The notes below the pieces were generated by a model. It worked only from the letters and a program-made list of their open reading frames with translations, ran no database searches and was not told where the DNA came from. The position numbers were made by a program, and so were the translations under genes. 64,000 nt of DNA, taken from Phyllobacterium calauticae. Its GTDB lineage: Bacteria; Pseudomonadota; Alphaproteobacteria; Rhizobiales; Rhizobiaceae. Shown piece by piece: positions 47,708-56,554 of the stretch (position 1 is the first letter of the stretch; each line of letters begins with the position of its first letter). The stretch lies in assembly GCF_019991125.1 (NCBI RefSeq), contig NZ_JAGENB010000002.1:434001-498000 (forward strand). Direction: 5' to 3'.

Positions 47708-48292
47708 TCAGCGCTTGAATTCCATGATGTTGAGCAGGGATTCGTAATAGGGTGCCGGGAATTCGATGCGGAAGGCGTTCTTGCCGATGCGGTAGGCATA
47801 ACCGGCTTCGTCGGTTTTCGGACCTGCGCCGTATTTCACTGGTTTCTGATCCGCGACATAGCCGGTGCCGAGATAGGTCAGGCGCGTGTCGCTTTCGGTG
47901 TAGAACCGGCCCTTGGTGCGCTGCGAGCCCGTCACCTTTTCCAGCGCCCAGCCCGAGCCGTCGTCGGTGACCCTGCACTTGAACCAGCCATAGACAACGA
48001 GTGCCGGGGCCATGCCGCCAAGCTTGATTGTCCGGCACTGCCAGTTTCCGGTCATGTCGAAATCCTGGCTGAACGGCAGGCCGGGCCGCTTCAAGAGGTC
48101 ATCGACCAGGCGCACATCCGCCGCAGTCCCGCTCGCCCTGGCCTGCGTCAGGGCCTTGGCCTTTGTCTGCTCGTATTGTTCGAGACGCTTGCTGTCAGAC
48201 GCGGTGATGATCCTGGTGATTGCGCCATCCGCATGGGCGGCAGTCAGCATGCTCAGGCCGATCATGACGGCAAAAAGGCTTCGAGACACCAT
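47708..48292 (-). CDS. DUF4893 secreted protein
   Basis: 194 residues from ATG at 48292 (AAAGGACAG upstream). A signal peptide (SRSLFAVMIGLSMLTAAHA) precedes a domain with GNWQCRTIKLGGMAPALVVYGWFKCRV and KVTGSQRTKGRFY, the DUF4893 pattern, with two conserved Cys. It is probably periplasmic; the function of the family is unknown. It stands alone between the C1 operon and the DUF1638 gene. Confidence 0.8.
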   Translation of the reverse strand: MVSRSLFAVMIGLSMLTAAHADGAITRIITASDSKRLEQYEQTKAKALTQARASGTAADVRLVDDLLKRPGLPFSQDFDMTGNWQCRTIKLGGMAPALVVYGWFKCRVTDDGSGWALEKVTGSQRTKGRFYTESDTRLTYLGTGYVADQKPVKYGAGPKTDEAGYAYRIGKNAFRIEFPAPYYESLLNIMEFKR

Positions 48293-48358
48293 GGAACTGT
48301 CCTTTGTATTCGATTCCGTTGGAGGCAACATGCCGATTTGGGGACAGAAAGGAAAGCG

Positions 48359-48991
48359 TCAAGGCGCGGCGGGTGCCGCCGCTTGTATCAGGGCGGGGAC
48401 CAGATCGCCAAAGGCGGTAAAGCGCCGCTCATAGGCAAGGCCGAGAAATTCCGCCGCCCGTTCCGCATTGGCATTGAGTTTGGGGTCGTCGGTCTGGGCG
48501 AGGTAGATCATCTTGGTGTAATTGCCGAAATACATGTCGCGCAGTTCCGGATGCCGGTCGAGGCCAAGCGGCTTGACCATGAAGGCCTGGAAATGCCGGG
48601 CAAGGAAGTCGGTCATGAAAAACGACGTCATGTCGTCCTCCCATCGGGAGGCAAAGGCGTCGTTGCCGACATAGAACGAGAAGCAATGCGGCCCCTCGAT
48701 TCGCTCCACGCCATGCTTCGCGCAGACCTGATCGAGCAGGCCGCCGGTGCCGCAATCAGCATAGCCGACGAAGATACGCTTGATGCCTTCAGCCTTGGCC
48801 CGTACAATGGCCCGGTCAACCGATGGGGCGATTTTCTGGGGGTAATGGTGATAAACGGCGGGCAGGCATTTCAGTTCGATATGATCGAGGCCGAATTGCT
48901 CGCGGATGGCCAGTATTTCGCGGGCAATCATGCCACAGGCGATCACCCGGACCTTTTCCGGCGTATTATTCGAGTTCCGGCTCATATTCAT
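48359..48991 (-). CDS. DUF1638 protein
   Basis: 210 residues with RVIACGMIAREILAI and FVGYADCGTGGLLDQVCAKHGVERIEGPHCFSFY, the DUF1638 pattern. Cys at about 19, 80, 90 and 103 could bind metal or a corrinoid. DUF1638 genes commonly sit beside MttB and corrinoid proteins, as here, so an accessory role in corrinoid methyl transfer is likely, but no biochemistry can be read. It is followed on the other strand by the entericidin gene. Confidence 0.82.
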   Translation of the reverse strand: MNMSRNSNNTPEKVRVIACGMIAREILAIREQFGLDHIELKCLPAVYHHYPQKIAPSVDRAIVRAKAEGIKRIFVGYADCGTGGLLDQVCAKHGVERIEGPHCFSFYVGNDAFASRWEDDMTSFFMTDFLARHFQAFMVKPLGLDRHPELRDMYFGNYTKMIYLAQTDDPKLNANAERAAEFLGLAYERRFTAFGDLVPALIQAAAPAAP

Positions 48992-49060
48992 GGAACTGAT
49001 TTCGCTCCATCGCGTTATGCGAACGTTGATTAAATTCTATCAGAACGGGAGACCCTGTCC

Positions 49061-49216
49061 ATGAAACTATCACGCGTTGTACCAATTGCCGCTGTTCTTG
49101 CTGTCGTCGCTCTTGCCGGCTGCGCCAACACCATCCGCGGCATGGGTGCAGATACAGCCAATACCGTGAATGCGACCCAGTCCGCTGGTCACAGGGTTGT
49201 AAAAGCTGCCAACTGA
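49061..49216 (+). CDS. Entericidin-like small lipoprotein
   Basis: 51 residues from ATG at 49061 (AACGGGAGACCCTGTCC upstream). The lipobox LAGC places the lipidated Cys at residue 21, after a hydrophobic stretch IAAVLAVVALAG. The mature part is CANTIRGMGADTANTVNATQ, the entericidin A/B pattern (NTxxGxGxD). Such membrane lipoproteins form a toxin/antidote-like pair in E. coli, but single copies are common in rhizobia. It ends in a bidirectional terminator. Confidence 0.85.
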   Translation: MKLSRVVPIAAVLAVVALAGCANTIRGMGADTANTVNATQSAGHRVVKAAN

Positions 49217-49263
49217 TCCCCAGGTCTGAGAAGGCCGATTTCAGCAAACCCATATTATGTTTG

Positions 49264-49294
49264 AAAAACGGCCGCATTTGGATGCGGCCGTTTT
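49264..49294. terminator. Bidirectional terminator between entericidin and corrinoid protein genes
   Basis: AAAACGGCCGCA with TGCGGCCGTTTT around a TTTGGA loop has T runs in both directions. It separates the convergent genes ending at 49216 (+) and 49303 (-). Confidence 0.9.
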
Positions 49295-49302
49295 GTTCCG
49301 GT

Positions 49303-50001
49303 TCAGGCGCCGGACATCTGATTGTGCTTGCGCTTCATGTAGTCCTTGGCGGTTTCCACCGCGACGGCCGCATCGCGGCAATAGGCGTCGGCGCCGACGG
49401 CCTTGCCGAATTCCTCGTTGAGCGGAGCACCGCCGACCAGCACGACGTAATCGTCGCGAATGCCCTTTTCCTTCATCGTGTCGATGACGACCTTCATGTA
49501 GGGCATCGTCGTCGTCAGCAGGGCGGACATGCCGAGAATGTCGGGCTTGTGCTCTTCGATGGCGGCGAGATAGTTCTCGACCGGGTTGTTGATGCCAAGG
49601 TCAATGACGTCGAAGCCTGCGCCTTCCATCATCATGCCGACGAGATTCTTGCCGATGTCGTGAATGTCGCCCTTTACCGTGCCGATGACAAGCTTGCCCT
49701 GTTTCGGCGCGCCGGTGGCGGCAAGGAGAGGGCGCAGGATGAACATGCCGGCTTTCATCGCATTGGCCGACAACAGGACTTCCGGCACGAAGAGGATGCC
49801 GTCGCGGAAATCCTCGCCGACGATGCGCATGCCTTCGACGAGCGCTTCGGTCAAAACCCTGTAGGGGACCCAGCCGCGCTCGAGCAGGATATTGGTGCCT
49901 TCCTCGATTTCTTCCTTCAATCCGTCGTACAGATCGTCGTGCATTTGTTCGACGAGTTCGTCGTCCGAAAGCTCCGAAAGAATGATTTCATCGTCGGCCA
50001 T
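49303..50001 (-). CDS. Corrinoid (B12-binding) protein, MtbC/MtgC type
   Basis: 232 residues from ATG at 50001 (GAGAGGAAGAACACCC upstream). An N-terminal helical cap (about 10-95) has GWVPYRVLTEALVEGMRIVGEDF. The Rossmann B12 domain carries GTVKGDIHDIGKNLV, with Asp112-x-His114-x-x-Gly117; the His is the lower axial ligand. VVLVGGAPLNEEFG follows. It accepts methyl groups from MttB and passes them on. It is divergent from mttB copy 1. Confidence 0.94.
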   Translation of the reverse strand: MADDEIILSELSDDELVEQMHDDLYDGLKEEIEEGTNILLERGWVPYRVLTEALVEGMRIVGEDFRDGILFVPEVLLSANAMKAGMFILRPLLAATGAPKQGKLVIGTVKGDIHDIGKNLVGMMMEGAGFDVIDLGINNPVENYLAAIEEHKPDILGMSALLTTTMPYMKVVIDTMKEKGIRDDYVVLVGGAPLNEEFGKAVGADAYCRDAAVAVETAKDYMKRKHNQMSGA

Positions 50002-50254
50002 GGGTGTTCTTCCTCTCAAGCGTTATGCACAGCTTTGTACCGGTACTGGCATTCCCTTAACATATCGGGCAAGTTGCTGAAAACGCATTGCTTAAATGCG
50101 ACCTCGTAAATGACGAAAACGACTGTCTGTTTGTCTTCCATGCGCCATTGTTTGACGCACACGGGAACGCCCCGATATGTGTCGCGGGTAGGATTTGGGT
50201 GTTGAGGTCATGACCGAAGAACCAATCCGCGCATCAAGCGCCTGGAGAGAGAAA

Positions 50255-51841
50255 ATGAATCAGGAAACGCCAGCCGACGCACCCGTGGACACTGCAGAAA
50301 GCGGCGGACGCCGCGGGCGCGGTGCCGGTGCAGGCGCTGCTGCACGCCGTGCCGCCCGTTCCGGCGGCGGCCCGGGCAAGTCGCTCACCTTTATCACGCG
50401 CAAGATTCGCGAATATGAAGTGCTGGATGAGGAAGGGCTGGCGCTGATCGAAGCCAATGCGGATACGGTGCTTGAAGAGATCGGCATCGAGTTCCGCGAC
50501 GATGCGGAAGCCCTGCAACTCTGGCGCGAAGCCGGTGCCGATGTCAAAGGCGAGCGGGTGCATTTCCCCAAGGGGCTTCCCCGGTCGCTTTTGAAAACCG
50601 CGCCTTCGGTCTACACGCAGTATGCGCGCAATCCCGAACGGTCCGTGCAGATCGGCGGCAAGGCCACGGTGTTCGCGCCGGTCTACGGTCCGCCCTTCGT
50701 GCGCGACCTTGAAGGCAACCGCCGCTACGCGACCATCGAGGACTTCAACAATTTCGTGAAGCTCGCCTATATGGCGCCGTCGATCCACCATTCCGGCGGA
50801 ACCGTGTGCGAGCCGGTCGATGTGCCCGTCAACAAGCGCCATCTCGACATGATCTATGCGCACATCAAATATTCCGACAAGCCGTTCATGGGCTCGGTCA
50901 CCGCGCCCGAGCGCGCGGAAGACACGATTGCCATGTGCAAGCTGGTGTTCGGCGAGGACTATCTCGACCAGAACACTGTTTTGACCAGCCTGATCAATGC
51001 CAATTCGCCCATGGTCTTCGACGAGACGATGGTCGGCGCGCTGAAGGTCTATGCCCGCAACAATCAGGCCTGCATCGTCACGCCGTTCATTCTCGCCGGT
51101 GCCATGAGCCCGGTGACGGTGGCCGGCACGCTGACGCAGGTTCTGGCGGAAGTGCTGGCCGGTGCGTCCTTCACCCAGCTCATCCGCCCCGGCGCTCCGG
51201 TGATTTTCGGCACCTTTGCCTCGTCGATCTCGATGCAGTCGGGCGCGCCGACATTCGGCACGCCGGAACCCTCGCTCGTCTCCTACGGCGCGGCACAGCT
51301 GGCACGGCGTCTCGGACTGCCGTTCCGCACCGGCGGTTCGCTTTGCGCCTCAAAGGTTTCCGATGCGCAGGCGGCCTATGAAAGCGCCAATACGCTGAAC
51401 TCGACGCTGCTGGCCGGAACGAATTTCGTGCTGCATTCGGCCGGCTGGCTCGAGGGCGGTCTCGTGTCCTCCTATGAAAAGTTCATGATGGATATCGACC
51501 AGCTCGGCATGGCGCAGAAATTCGCCGAAGGCATCGATCTCTCGGAGAACGGCCAGGCCATGGACGCGATCCGCCAGGTGGGCCCGGGCAGCCATTATCT
51601 CGGCTGCGACCACACGCAGGCGAATTTCCAGACGGCGTTCTACCGCTCGAACATTGCCGACAACAATTCCTACGAGCAATGGCTGGCCGAAGGCGAAAAA
51701 CGTGCCGACCAGCGCGGCAACGAGCTGGCACGGCGCTGGCTTGAAAGCTACGAGGCGCCTTATCTCGATCCGGCCATCGACGAATCGCTGAAGGAATTCA
51801 TCGCCAAGAAGAAGGCGTCGATGCCCGACGCATTCACCTGA
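50255..51841 (+). CDS. MttB family methyltransferase 1 (non-pyrrolysine)
   Basis: 528 residues from ATG at 50255 (GGAGAGAGAAA upstream; ATG 50210 is a possible longer start). The N-terminus, about 17-44, is a low-complexity Arg/Gly/Ala tail (GGRRGRGAGAGAAARRAARS). The rest is the MTTB barrel, with ITPFILAGAMSPVTVAGTL-type and GSHYLGCDHTQ segments. There is no in-frame TAG, so it is not pyrrolysine-type. This MtgB-like group demethylates glycine betaine, proline betaine or carnitine; the substrate here is unknown. Confidence 0.9.
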   Translation: MNQETPADAPVDTAESGGRRGRGAGAGAAARRAARSGGGPGKSLTFITRKIREYEVLDEEGLALIEANADTVLEEIGIEFRDDAEALQLWREAGADVKGERVHFPKGLPRSLLKTAPSVYTQYARNPERSVQIGGKATVFAPVYGPPFVRDLEGNRRYATIEDFNNFVKLAYMAPSIHHSGGTVCEPVDVPVNKRHLDMIYAHIKYSDKPFMGSVTAPERAEDTIAMCKLVFGEDYLDQNTVLTSLINANSPMVFDETMVGALKVYARNNQACIVTPFILAGAMSPVTVAGTLTQVLAEVLAGASFTQLIRPGAPVIFGTFASSISMQSGAPTFGTPEPSLVSYGAAQLARRLGLPFRTGGSLCASKVSDAQAAYESANTLNSTLLAGTNFVLHSAGWLEGGLVSSYEKFMMDIDQLGMAQKFAEGIDLSENGQAMDAIRQVGPGSHYLGCDHTQANFQTAFYRSNIADNNSYEQWLAEGEKRADQRGNELARRWLESYEAPYLDPAIDESLKEFIAKKKASMPDAFT

Positions 51842-51927
51842 AAGAAGCCCGAGGACGGCCGGGCTAAAGTGGCCAATCTGATCCATCAGGAAGTCTGGGC
51901 CTCTGCTGTCAAAGGTCCGGGCCCCGG

Positions 51928-52614
51928 ATGATCTTTGCCGATCCGTTCCTTGACCAGATCACCGCCGCGCTGGAACCGCATGGTCTCGTTCCGCGCGGCG
52001 GTTTCGTGTTTGGACCCGATGAGGCCGCGCCCGGCCTGCACCACGGCGCTGCAGCGCGCAGCGTGGTGCTCATCGGCCATTTCGGCTCATCGATCTGGCC
52101 GCATTTTACACGATGGCGGCAGTTGCACAGCGATCAGCCCGATCCGCTGGATGCATGGTCCAAGGCGGTGCTGACGCATGTTGCGGTCGAACTGGACGGG
52201 CAGGCGGTGTTTCCGTCGGACAGGCCCTATCTGCCCTTCCAGCAATGGGCGAAGCGGGCGGAAGGCCTGTCCGCCTCGCCGCTGGGGCTGCTGATTCATC
52301 CCGAATATGGGCTCTGGCAGGCGTTTCGCGGTGCGCTGCTGTTTGACAGGGCGATGGGTTTTCCCGCTGTCCCGTTGAACAACCATCCCTGCGATACCTG
52401 CATCGAAAAGCCCTGCCTGCACGCCTGTCCGGTCGATGCTTTCGACGGTGCGGGCTTCGCTGTGGGCCGCTGCCGCAGCCATCTGGCAGTGCCGGAAGGC
52501 GCGCTTTGCATGGATGGCGGCTGTCTTGCCCGGCTGGCCTGTCCCGTGGGCCGTGAACACGCCTATACGGCGGACCAGCAGCGCTTTCACATGGCGGCGT
52601 TTGCCGCGGCCTGA
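51928..52614 (+). CDS. Ferredoxin-like Fe-S protein (QueG-related cysteine pattern)
   Basis: 228 residues. A C-terminal cysteine cluster reads CDTCIEKPCLHACP (155, 158, 163, 167), with further Cys at about 182, 194, 199 and 205, enough for two [4Fe-4S] centres as in QueG-like and bacterial ferredoxin domains. The N-terminal 150 residues have no recognised catalytic motif. It begins 86 bp after mttB copy 1 on the same strand, so it could feed electrons to cobalamin reactivation (inference). The ribosome binding site is weak. Confidence 0.75.
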   Translation: MIFADPFLDQITAALEPHGLVPRGGFVFGPDEAAPGLHHGAAARSVVLIGHFGSSIWPHFTRWRQLHSDQPDPLDAWSKAVLTHVAVELDGQAVFPSDRPYLPFQQWAKRAEGLSASPLGLLIHPEYGLWQAFRGALLFDRAMGFPAVPLNNHPCDTCIEKPCLHACPVDAFDGAGFAVGRCRSHLAVPEGALCMDGGCLARLACPVGREHAYTADQQRFHMAAFAAA

Positions 52615-52689
52615 CGTCAGCCAAAAAATATTTTGATTGATTGCATTTTTTCACCCAAGGATTGACGCCGTCGCATCGTCAAAGCTGCG

Positions 52690-53274
52690 ATGAACAGGGT
52701 GACAGGCATTTTGGATATTTCCGGTTTGACGGATGACACGGCGGATAGTTCAACCCTTGTGGCGCAGGCGCGGGCAGGGAACCGCAGCGCATTCGGGCTC
52801 CTGATCGAGCAGAACTATGACTTCATCCACCGCATCGCCTGGCGCTGGTCGGGCAACCGCAACGATGCGGAGGATATCGCGCAGGATGTCTGCATCAAGC
52901 TCGGCAGCGCCATCCGGCAATGGCGCGGCGAGGGGCATTTGCGCACCTGGCTCTACCGGATGACGCTGAATGCCGCGCGTGATCACCTGCGCCGCCATGT
53001 GCGTGAAAAGCGCAAGGCCGAGGCCTATCACCGCGAACTGCTGAGTGACGCTCCACCTCCCGATGCCGGGGATGATGACGTCACCGCCCTGTGGGCGGCG
53101 GTCAAGACATTGCCTGATAAGACCGCGGATGCCGTCCTGCTGGTCTATGGGGAGGGCTTGAATCATGCGCACGCAGCCGAAGTGCTCGATTGCGCCGAAG
53201 CCACGGTTTCGTGGCACATCCACGATGCCAAGAAACGGCTGAAGCGCATCCTGCGCGCGCCGGAGGGCCTTTGA
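52690..53274 (+). CDS. ECF-type RNA polymerase sigma factor
   Basis: 194 residues. Region 2 (about 23-92) includes QNYDFIHRIAWRWSGNRNDAEDIAQDVCIKL and RTWLYRMTLNAARDHLRR. Region 4 (about 130-185) includes GLNHAHAAEVLDCAEATVSWHIHDAKKRLKRIL. It has no sigma-1 or sigma-3 domain, hence the ECF class. It stands one base apart from the VWA membrane protein, which is the only candidate for its regulator. The start codon is ATG 52690, with a weak ribosome binding site. Confidence 0.9.
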   Translation: MNRVTGILDISGLTDDTADSSTLVAQARAGNRSAFGLLIEQNYDFIHRIAWRWSGNRNDAEDIAQDVCIKLGSAIRQWRGEGHLRTWLYRMTLNAARDHLRRHVREKRKAEAYHRELLSDAPPPDAGDDDVTALWAAVKTLPDKTADAVLLVYGEGLNHAHAAEVLDCAEATVSWHIHDAKKRLKRILRAPEGL

Positions 53275-53275
53275 C

Positions 53276-55279
53276 ATGACCGACGATCAAGACCTGAACC
53301 AGCTCGGCCGCATGACGCCGCCGCCGCCCGCCGATGCAGCCAGGCGCGCCGCCATGCAGGCGGCCATGCGGGCGTTCGACGATGCCGATGCAAAAAAAAC
53401 CGCAGTGCAGACCCAAGGAAGCGGATTCGTCCGGCGTCTCAGTTCCATCGCAACCCAATTGTGGAGTGAAACGATGGAAAAGAAATTGCTGCTGACGACA
53501 TCGGCTCTCGGCGGCCTGCTGATCCTGCCGGTCGCGGGTTATATCTCCTGGACCATGATGCACGATCCGCGCATGCTGGCGGGGGATCAGCAGGCACCCG
53601 TCACGATAGAAGCGCCGCCGCCGCAGGTCGACGAGCCGAAACCCGTGCAGCCGCAACCCCTGCCAACGGTCGAACCGGCTGCACCGAGCCAGCCAGCCGT
53701 CAAGCAGGCGCCGCTTGCCAGGCAGATGGAGGCACTCAGCAGTTCGAAAACCGTCGGGCAGGCAAGTCCGGCCGCCGAAAAGCCGGTAGCGATGGCGCCC
53801 ATGCCCGCGCCCGCCGTGGAAATGGCGCAGGACAGCATTGCCCCGCAGCTACCCTCTGGCGACCGGGTCCAGCGGTTCGACACCAATCCGGTCAAGCGCG
53901 TGGCCGATGATCCGGTGTCGACATTCTCGATCGATGTGGACACGGCATCCTACGCCATGGTGCGCCGCGCGCTGAAGGACGGTGCCTTGCCCGATCCCGA
54001 CAGCGTGCGCGTCGAGGAGATGATCAATTATTTCCCCTATGACTGGAAAGGGCCGCAGAGCCGCGAGACGCCGTTCAACACCACGATCACCGTCACGCCG
54101 ACCCCGTGGAACCAGAACACCAAGCTGATGCATATCGGCATCAAGGGCTATGACGTCGTCCCGGCGGAAAAGCCGCGCGCCAACCTGGTGTTCCTGATCG
54201 ATGTCTCGGGATCGATGGACGAGCCGGACAAGCTGCCGCTGCTGAAATCCGCCTTCCACATGCTGGTGGGCAAGCTCGATCCCAAGGACAAGGTGTCCAT
54301 CGTCACCTATGCGGGCAATGCCGGAACCGTGCTGGAACCGACGGAGGTAAAGGACAAGGCAAAAATCTTTGATGCATTGAACCGGCTGGAGGCGGGCGGG
54401 TCGACGGCGGGCGAAGCGGGTATCAAGGAGGCCTATCGCCTCGCCAAGGCCAATTTCGTCAAGGATGGCGTCAACCGCGTGATGCTGGCCACCGATGGCG
54501 ATTTCAACGTCGGCCAGTCCAGCGACGATGAGCTGAAGACACTGATCGAGGACGAGCGCAAATCCGGGGTGTTCCTGTCGGTCTTCGGGTTCGGCGAGGG
54601 CAATTACAATGACCAGATGATGCAGGTCCTGGCGCAGAACGGCAACGGCACCGCCGCCTATATCGATACGCTGGCCGAAGCGGAGAAGACGCTGGTGCAG
54701 GAAGCAACCTCGACGCTGTTTCCGATTGCCAAGGATGTGAAAATCCAGGTCGAGTTCAATCCGGCTACCGTCGCGGAATACCGGCTGATCGGTTACGAAA
54801 CCCGTGCCCTCAAGCGCGAGGATTTCAACAATGACCGCATCGATGCCGGTGAAATCGGCTCGGGGCATACGGTGACGGCCATTTACGAGATCACGCCGAA
54901 GAACAGTCCGGCGGTGCTGATCGACGACCTGCGCTACGCCAAGCCGAATGCAGCGGCTGCCGATGCGAAAGCGGAATCGGACGAATATGCGTTCTTCAAG
55001 ATCCGCTACAAGCTGCCGAACGGGGATGTGAGCAAGCTGATCACGACGCCCGTGACCAAGGCCAATGAGGTTTCGGCAGCCGAATCGAACGATGTGCGGT
55101 TCTCCACGGCTGTTGCCGCCTTCGGTCAGAAGCTGCGCGGGACGGATAGCCTGGCGACCTACAGCTATGCCGATATCGCCAGCCTCGGCGCGGGGTCACG
55201 CGGCGATGACGCCTTCGGCTATCGCAGCGAGTTCCTGTCGCTGGTGCGGTTGGCCGATGCGCTGGAAGCTAAGAAATAG
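53276..55279 (+). CDS. VWA-domain (YfbK-type) membrane protein paired with the ECF sigma factor
   Basis: 667 residues. Residues 1-70 are charged and cytoplasmic. One membrane helix (about 71-92) follows, then a Pro/Ala/Gln-rich linker (105-180), then an exported YfbK-like module. That module has FSIDVDTASYAMVRRAL and a von Willebrand A domain with the metal site DVSGSMD (309-315). The layout is that of a transmembrane protein whose cytoplasmic part could hold the sigma factor (inference). A strong terminator follows. Confidence 0.88.
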   Translation: MTDDQDLNQLGRMTPPPPADAARRAAMQAAMRAFDDADAKKTAVQTQGSGFVRRLSSIATQLWSETMEKKLLLTTSALGGLLILPVAGYISWTMMHDPRMLAGDQQAPVTIEAPPPQVDEPKPVQPQPLPTVEPAAPSQPAVKQAPLARQMEALSSSKTVGQASPAAEKPVAMAPMPAPAVEMAQDSIAPQLPSGDRVQRFDTNPVKRVADDPVSTFSIDVDTASYAMVRRALKDGALPDPDSVRVEEMINYFPYDWKGPQSRETPFNTTITVTPTPWNQNTKLMHIGIKGYDVVPAEKPRANLVFLIDVSGSMDEPDKLPLLKSAFHMLVGKLDPKDKVSIVTYAGNAGTVLEPTEVKDKAKIFDALNRLEAGGSTAGEAGIKEAYRLAKANFVKDGVNRVMLATDGDFNVGQSSDDELKTLIEDERKSGVFLSVFGFGEGNYNDQMMQVLAQNGNGTAAYIDTLAEAEKTLVQEATSTLFPIAKDVKIQVEFNPATVAEYRLIGYETRALKREDFNNDRIDAGEIGSGHTVTAIYEITPKNSPAVLIDDLRYAKPNAAAADAKAESDEYAFFKIRYKLPNGDVSKLITTPVTKANEVSAAESNDVRFSTAVAAFGQKLRGTDSLATYSYADIASLGAGSRGDDAFGYRSEFLSLVRLADALEAKK

Positions 55280-55301
55280 GTTTGTTGCATTGCCAAAAAG
55301 C

Positions 55302-55329
55302 AAATGGCCGGGATTTCCCGGCCATTTTT
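55302..55329 (+). terminator. Terminator after the sigma/VWA operon
   Basis: AAATGGCCGGG and CCCGGCCATTT form an 11-bp stem over an ATTT loop, followed by TT. Confidence 0.92.
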
Positions 55330-55361
55330 GTCATGTGTCTTGGGAGAGTTGCACAATCACC

Positions 55362-55448
55362 GTGCGTGGTTCGACAAGCTCACCATGAGGGAAGTGGTTT
55401 GATTGCAGCCCACAAGCTCCCTCATGGTGAGCTTGTCGAACCACGCAC
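55362..55448. repeat. Perfect 31-bp inverted repeat (second rhizobial intergenic element)
   Basis: Arms at 55362-55392 and 55418-55448 are exact reverse complements (the left arm begins GTGCGTGGTTCGACAAGCT). They are separated by 25 bp and sit between the VWA terminator and bmt. The word GGTTCGACAAGCTCACC recurs in many alphaproteobacterial intergenic palindromes. It can fold into a long cruciform or RNA hairpin. Confidence 0.85.
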
Positions 55449-55475
55449 CACGACACGGCCTCAAATGGCCCGATT

Positions 55476-56489
55476 TCAGCCCCGGCGACCGCGGCGCTCG
55501 CGCTTGGGCAGGTCATCGGCATGGGCGGAAAGCTTGTTGCGCATCGGCCCGATGGTTTCGATGATGGTCTCTACCGTCGGCCTGATGCCGCTGACATGGC
55601 TGTCGAGCGCCTTGCGCATGGCAGCCAGATGCACGAACGAGGTGCCGCAGCAGCCGCCGATGATTTTTGCGCCGCCGTCAATTGCCATATGCGCATAATT
55701 GGCCATGAGCTCCGGCGTGCCGGAATAGAAAATCTCCGCGCCGCGGAATTCCGGAATGCCGCAATTGCCCTTGATGACGATGGTGGCCTGCGGATCGGCT
55801 TCCGACATGTCGAGCAGCGAAGCAAGAATATCCGAGGCGCCGACACCGCAATTGGCACCGACGGCGACAGGGCGCGCGGCAAGTCCATCGACGACGGCGT
55901 GAATATCCTTCGGCGGCAGGCCCATCATGGTCTTTCCCGCCGTATCGAACGAGCCGGTATAGACATAGGGCAGGCCGACCTTGACGGCCGCTTCTGCAGC
56001 GGCACGGATTTCACCGGGTGCGGACATGGTTTCGATCCAGGCCACATCGACGCCGCCGGCCTTCAGGCCTTCCAACTGTTCGGTGAAGGCGGCAACGGCG
56101 TCCTCTTCGGTCAGTGCGCCAAGCGGCACCAGCAGCTCGCCCGTCGGTCCGACCGATCCGGCGACAATCACCTTGCGCCCGGCCTTGTCGGCGATGGCGC
56201 GCGCGAGTTCGGCGGCCTTCTTGTTCAGCTCGAACACACGGTCCTGCGCGTGATGCAGTTTCAGGCGATGCCGCGTGCCGCCGAAGGAATTGGTGAGGAT
56301 GATGTCAGCCCCGGCATCGACAAAGCCCTGATGCAGGGCAAGAATCTTTTCCGGCTGGGCTTCGTTCCACAGTTCCGGGGCTTCACCAGCCTCAAGACCC
56401 GATGCGAACAGGTTCGTGCCCGTCGCGCCATCAGCCAAAAGGACACCTTTTTCAGCAAGAAGTTCGGCAAGCGGATTGGCTGTGGTCAT
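55476..56489 (-). CDS. bmt: Betaine-homocysteine S-methyltransferase (Bmt type)
   Basis: 337 residues of the homocysteine methyltransferase barrel. LLADGATGTNLFASGLEAGEAPELWN is at the N-terminus. The Zn ligands are in GANCGVGASD (Cys 214) and GGCCGTS (Cys 280, 281). It methylates homocysteine from glycine betaine, yielding dimethylglycine, which the DMGDH-like enzymes can then oxidise. The last residues, LPKRERRGRRG, form a short basic tail. A rhizobial Bmt of this type is established in Sinorhizobium. It lies upstream of the inverted repeat. Confidence 0.88.
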   Translation of the reverse strand: MTTANPLAELLAEKGVLLADGATGTNLFASGLEAGEAPELWNEAQPEKILALHQGFVDAGADIILTNSFGGTRHRLKLHHAQDRVFELNKKAAELARAIADKAGRKVIVAGSVGPTGELLVPLGALTEEDAVAAFTEQLEGLKAGGVDVAWIETMSAPGEIRAAAEAAVKVGLPYVYTGSFDTAGKTMMGLPPKDIHAVVDGLAARPVAVGANCGVGASDILASLLDMSEADPQATIVIKGNCGIPEFRGAEIFYSGTPELMANYAHMAIDGGAKIIGGCCGTSFVHLAAMRKALDSHVSGIRPTVETIIETIGPMRNKLSAHADDLPKRERRGRRG

Positions 56490-56554
56490 GGCGCGTTCCT
56501 ATGGTGCTATTTAGATAACGATATAAGGAAGTCTTTATATGTGGTCAATCTTCA

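Noticed and set aside
50002-50254. Cobalamin riboswitch near the corrinoid genes
   Set aside because: I looked for the B12 box and the paired core in the corrinoid/MttB intergenic regions and did not find them.
50255-51841. Pyrrolysine-containing MttB
   Set aside because: The frame has no internal TAG and the window has no pyl genes; both copies are the non-pyrrolysine MtgB-like type.
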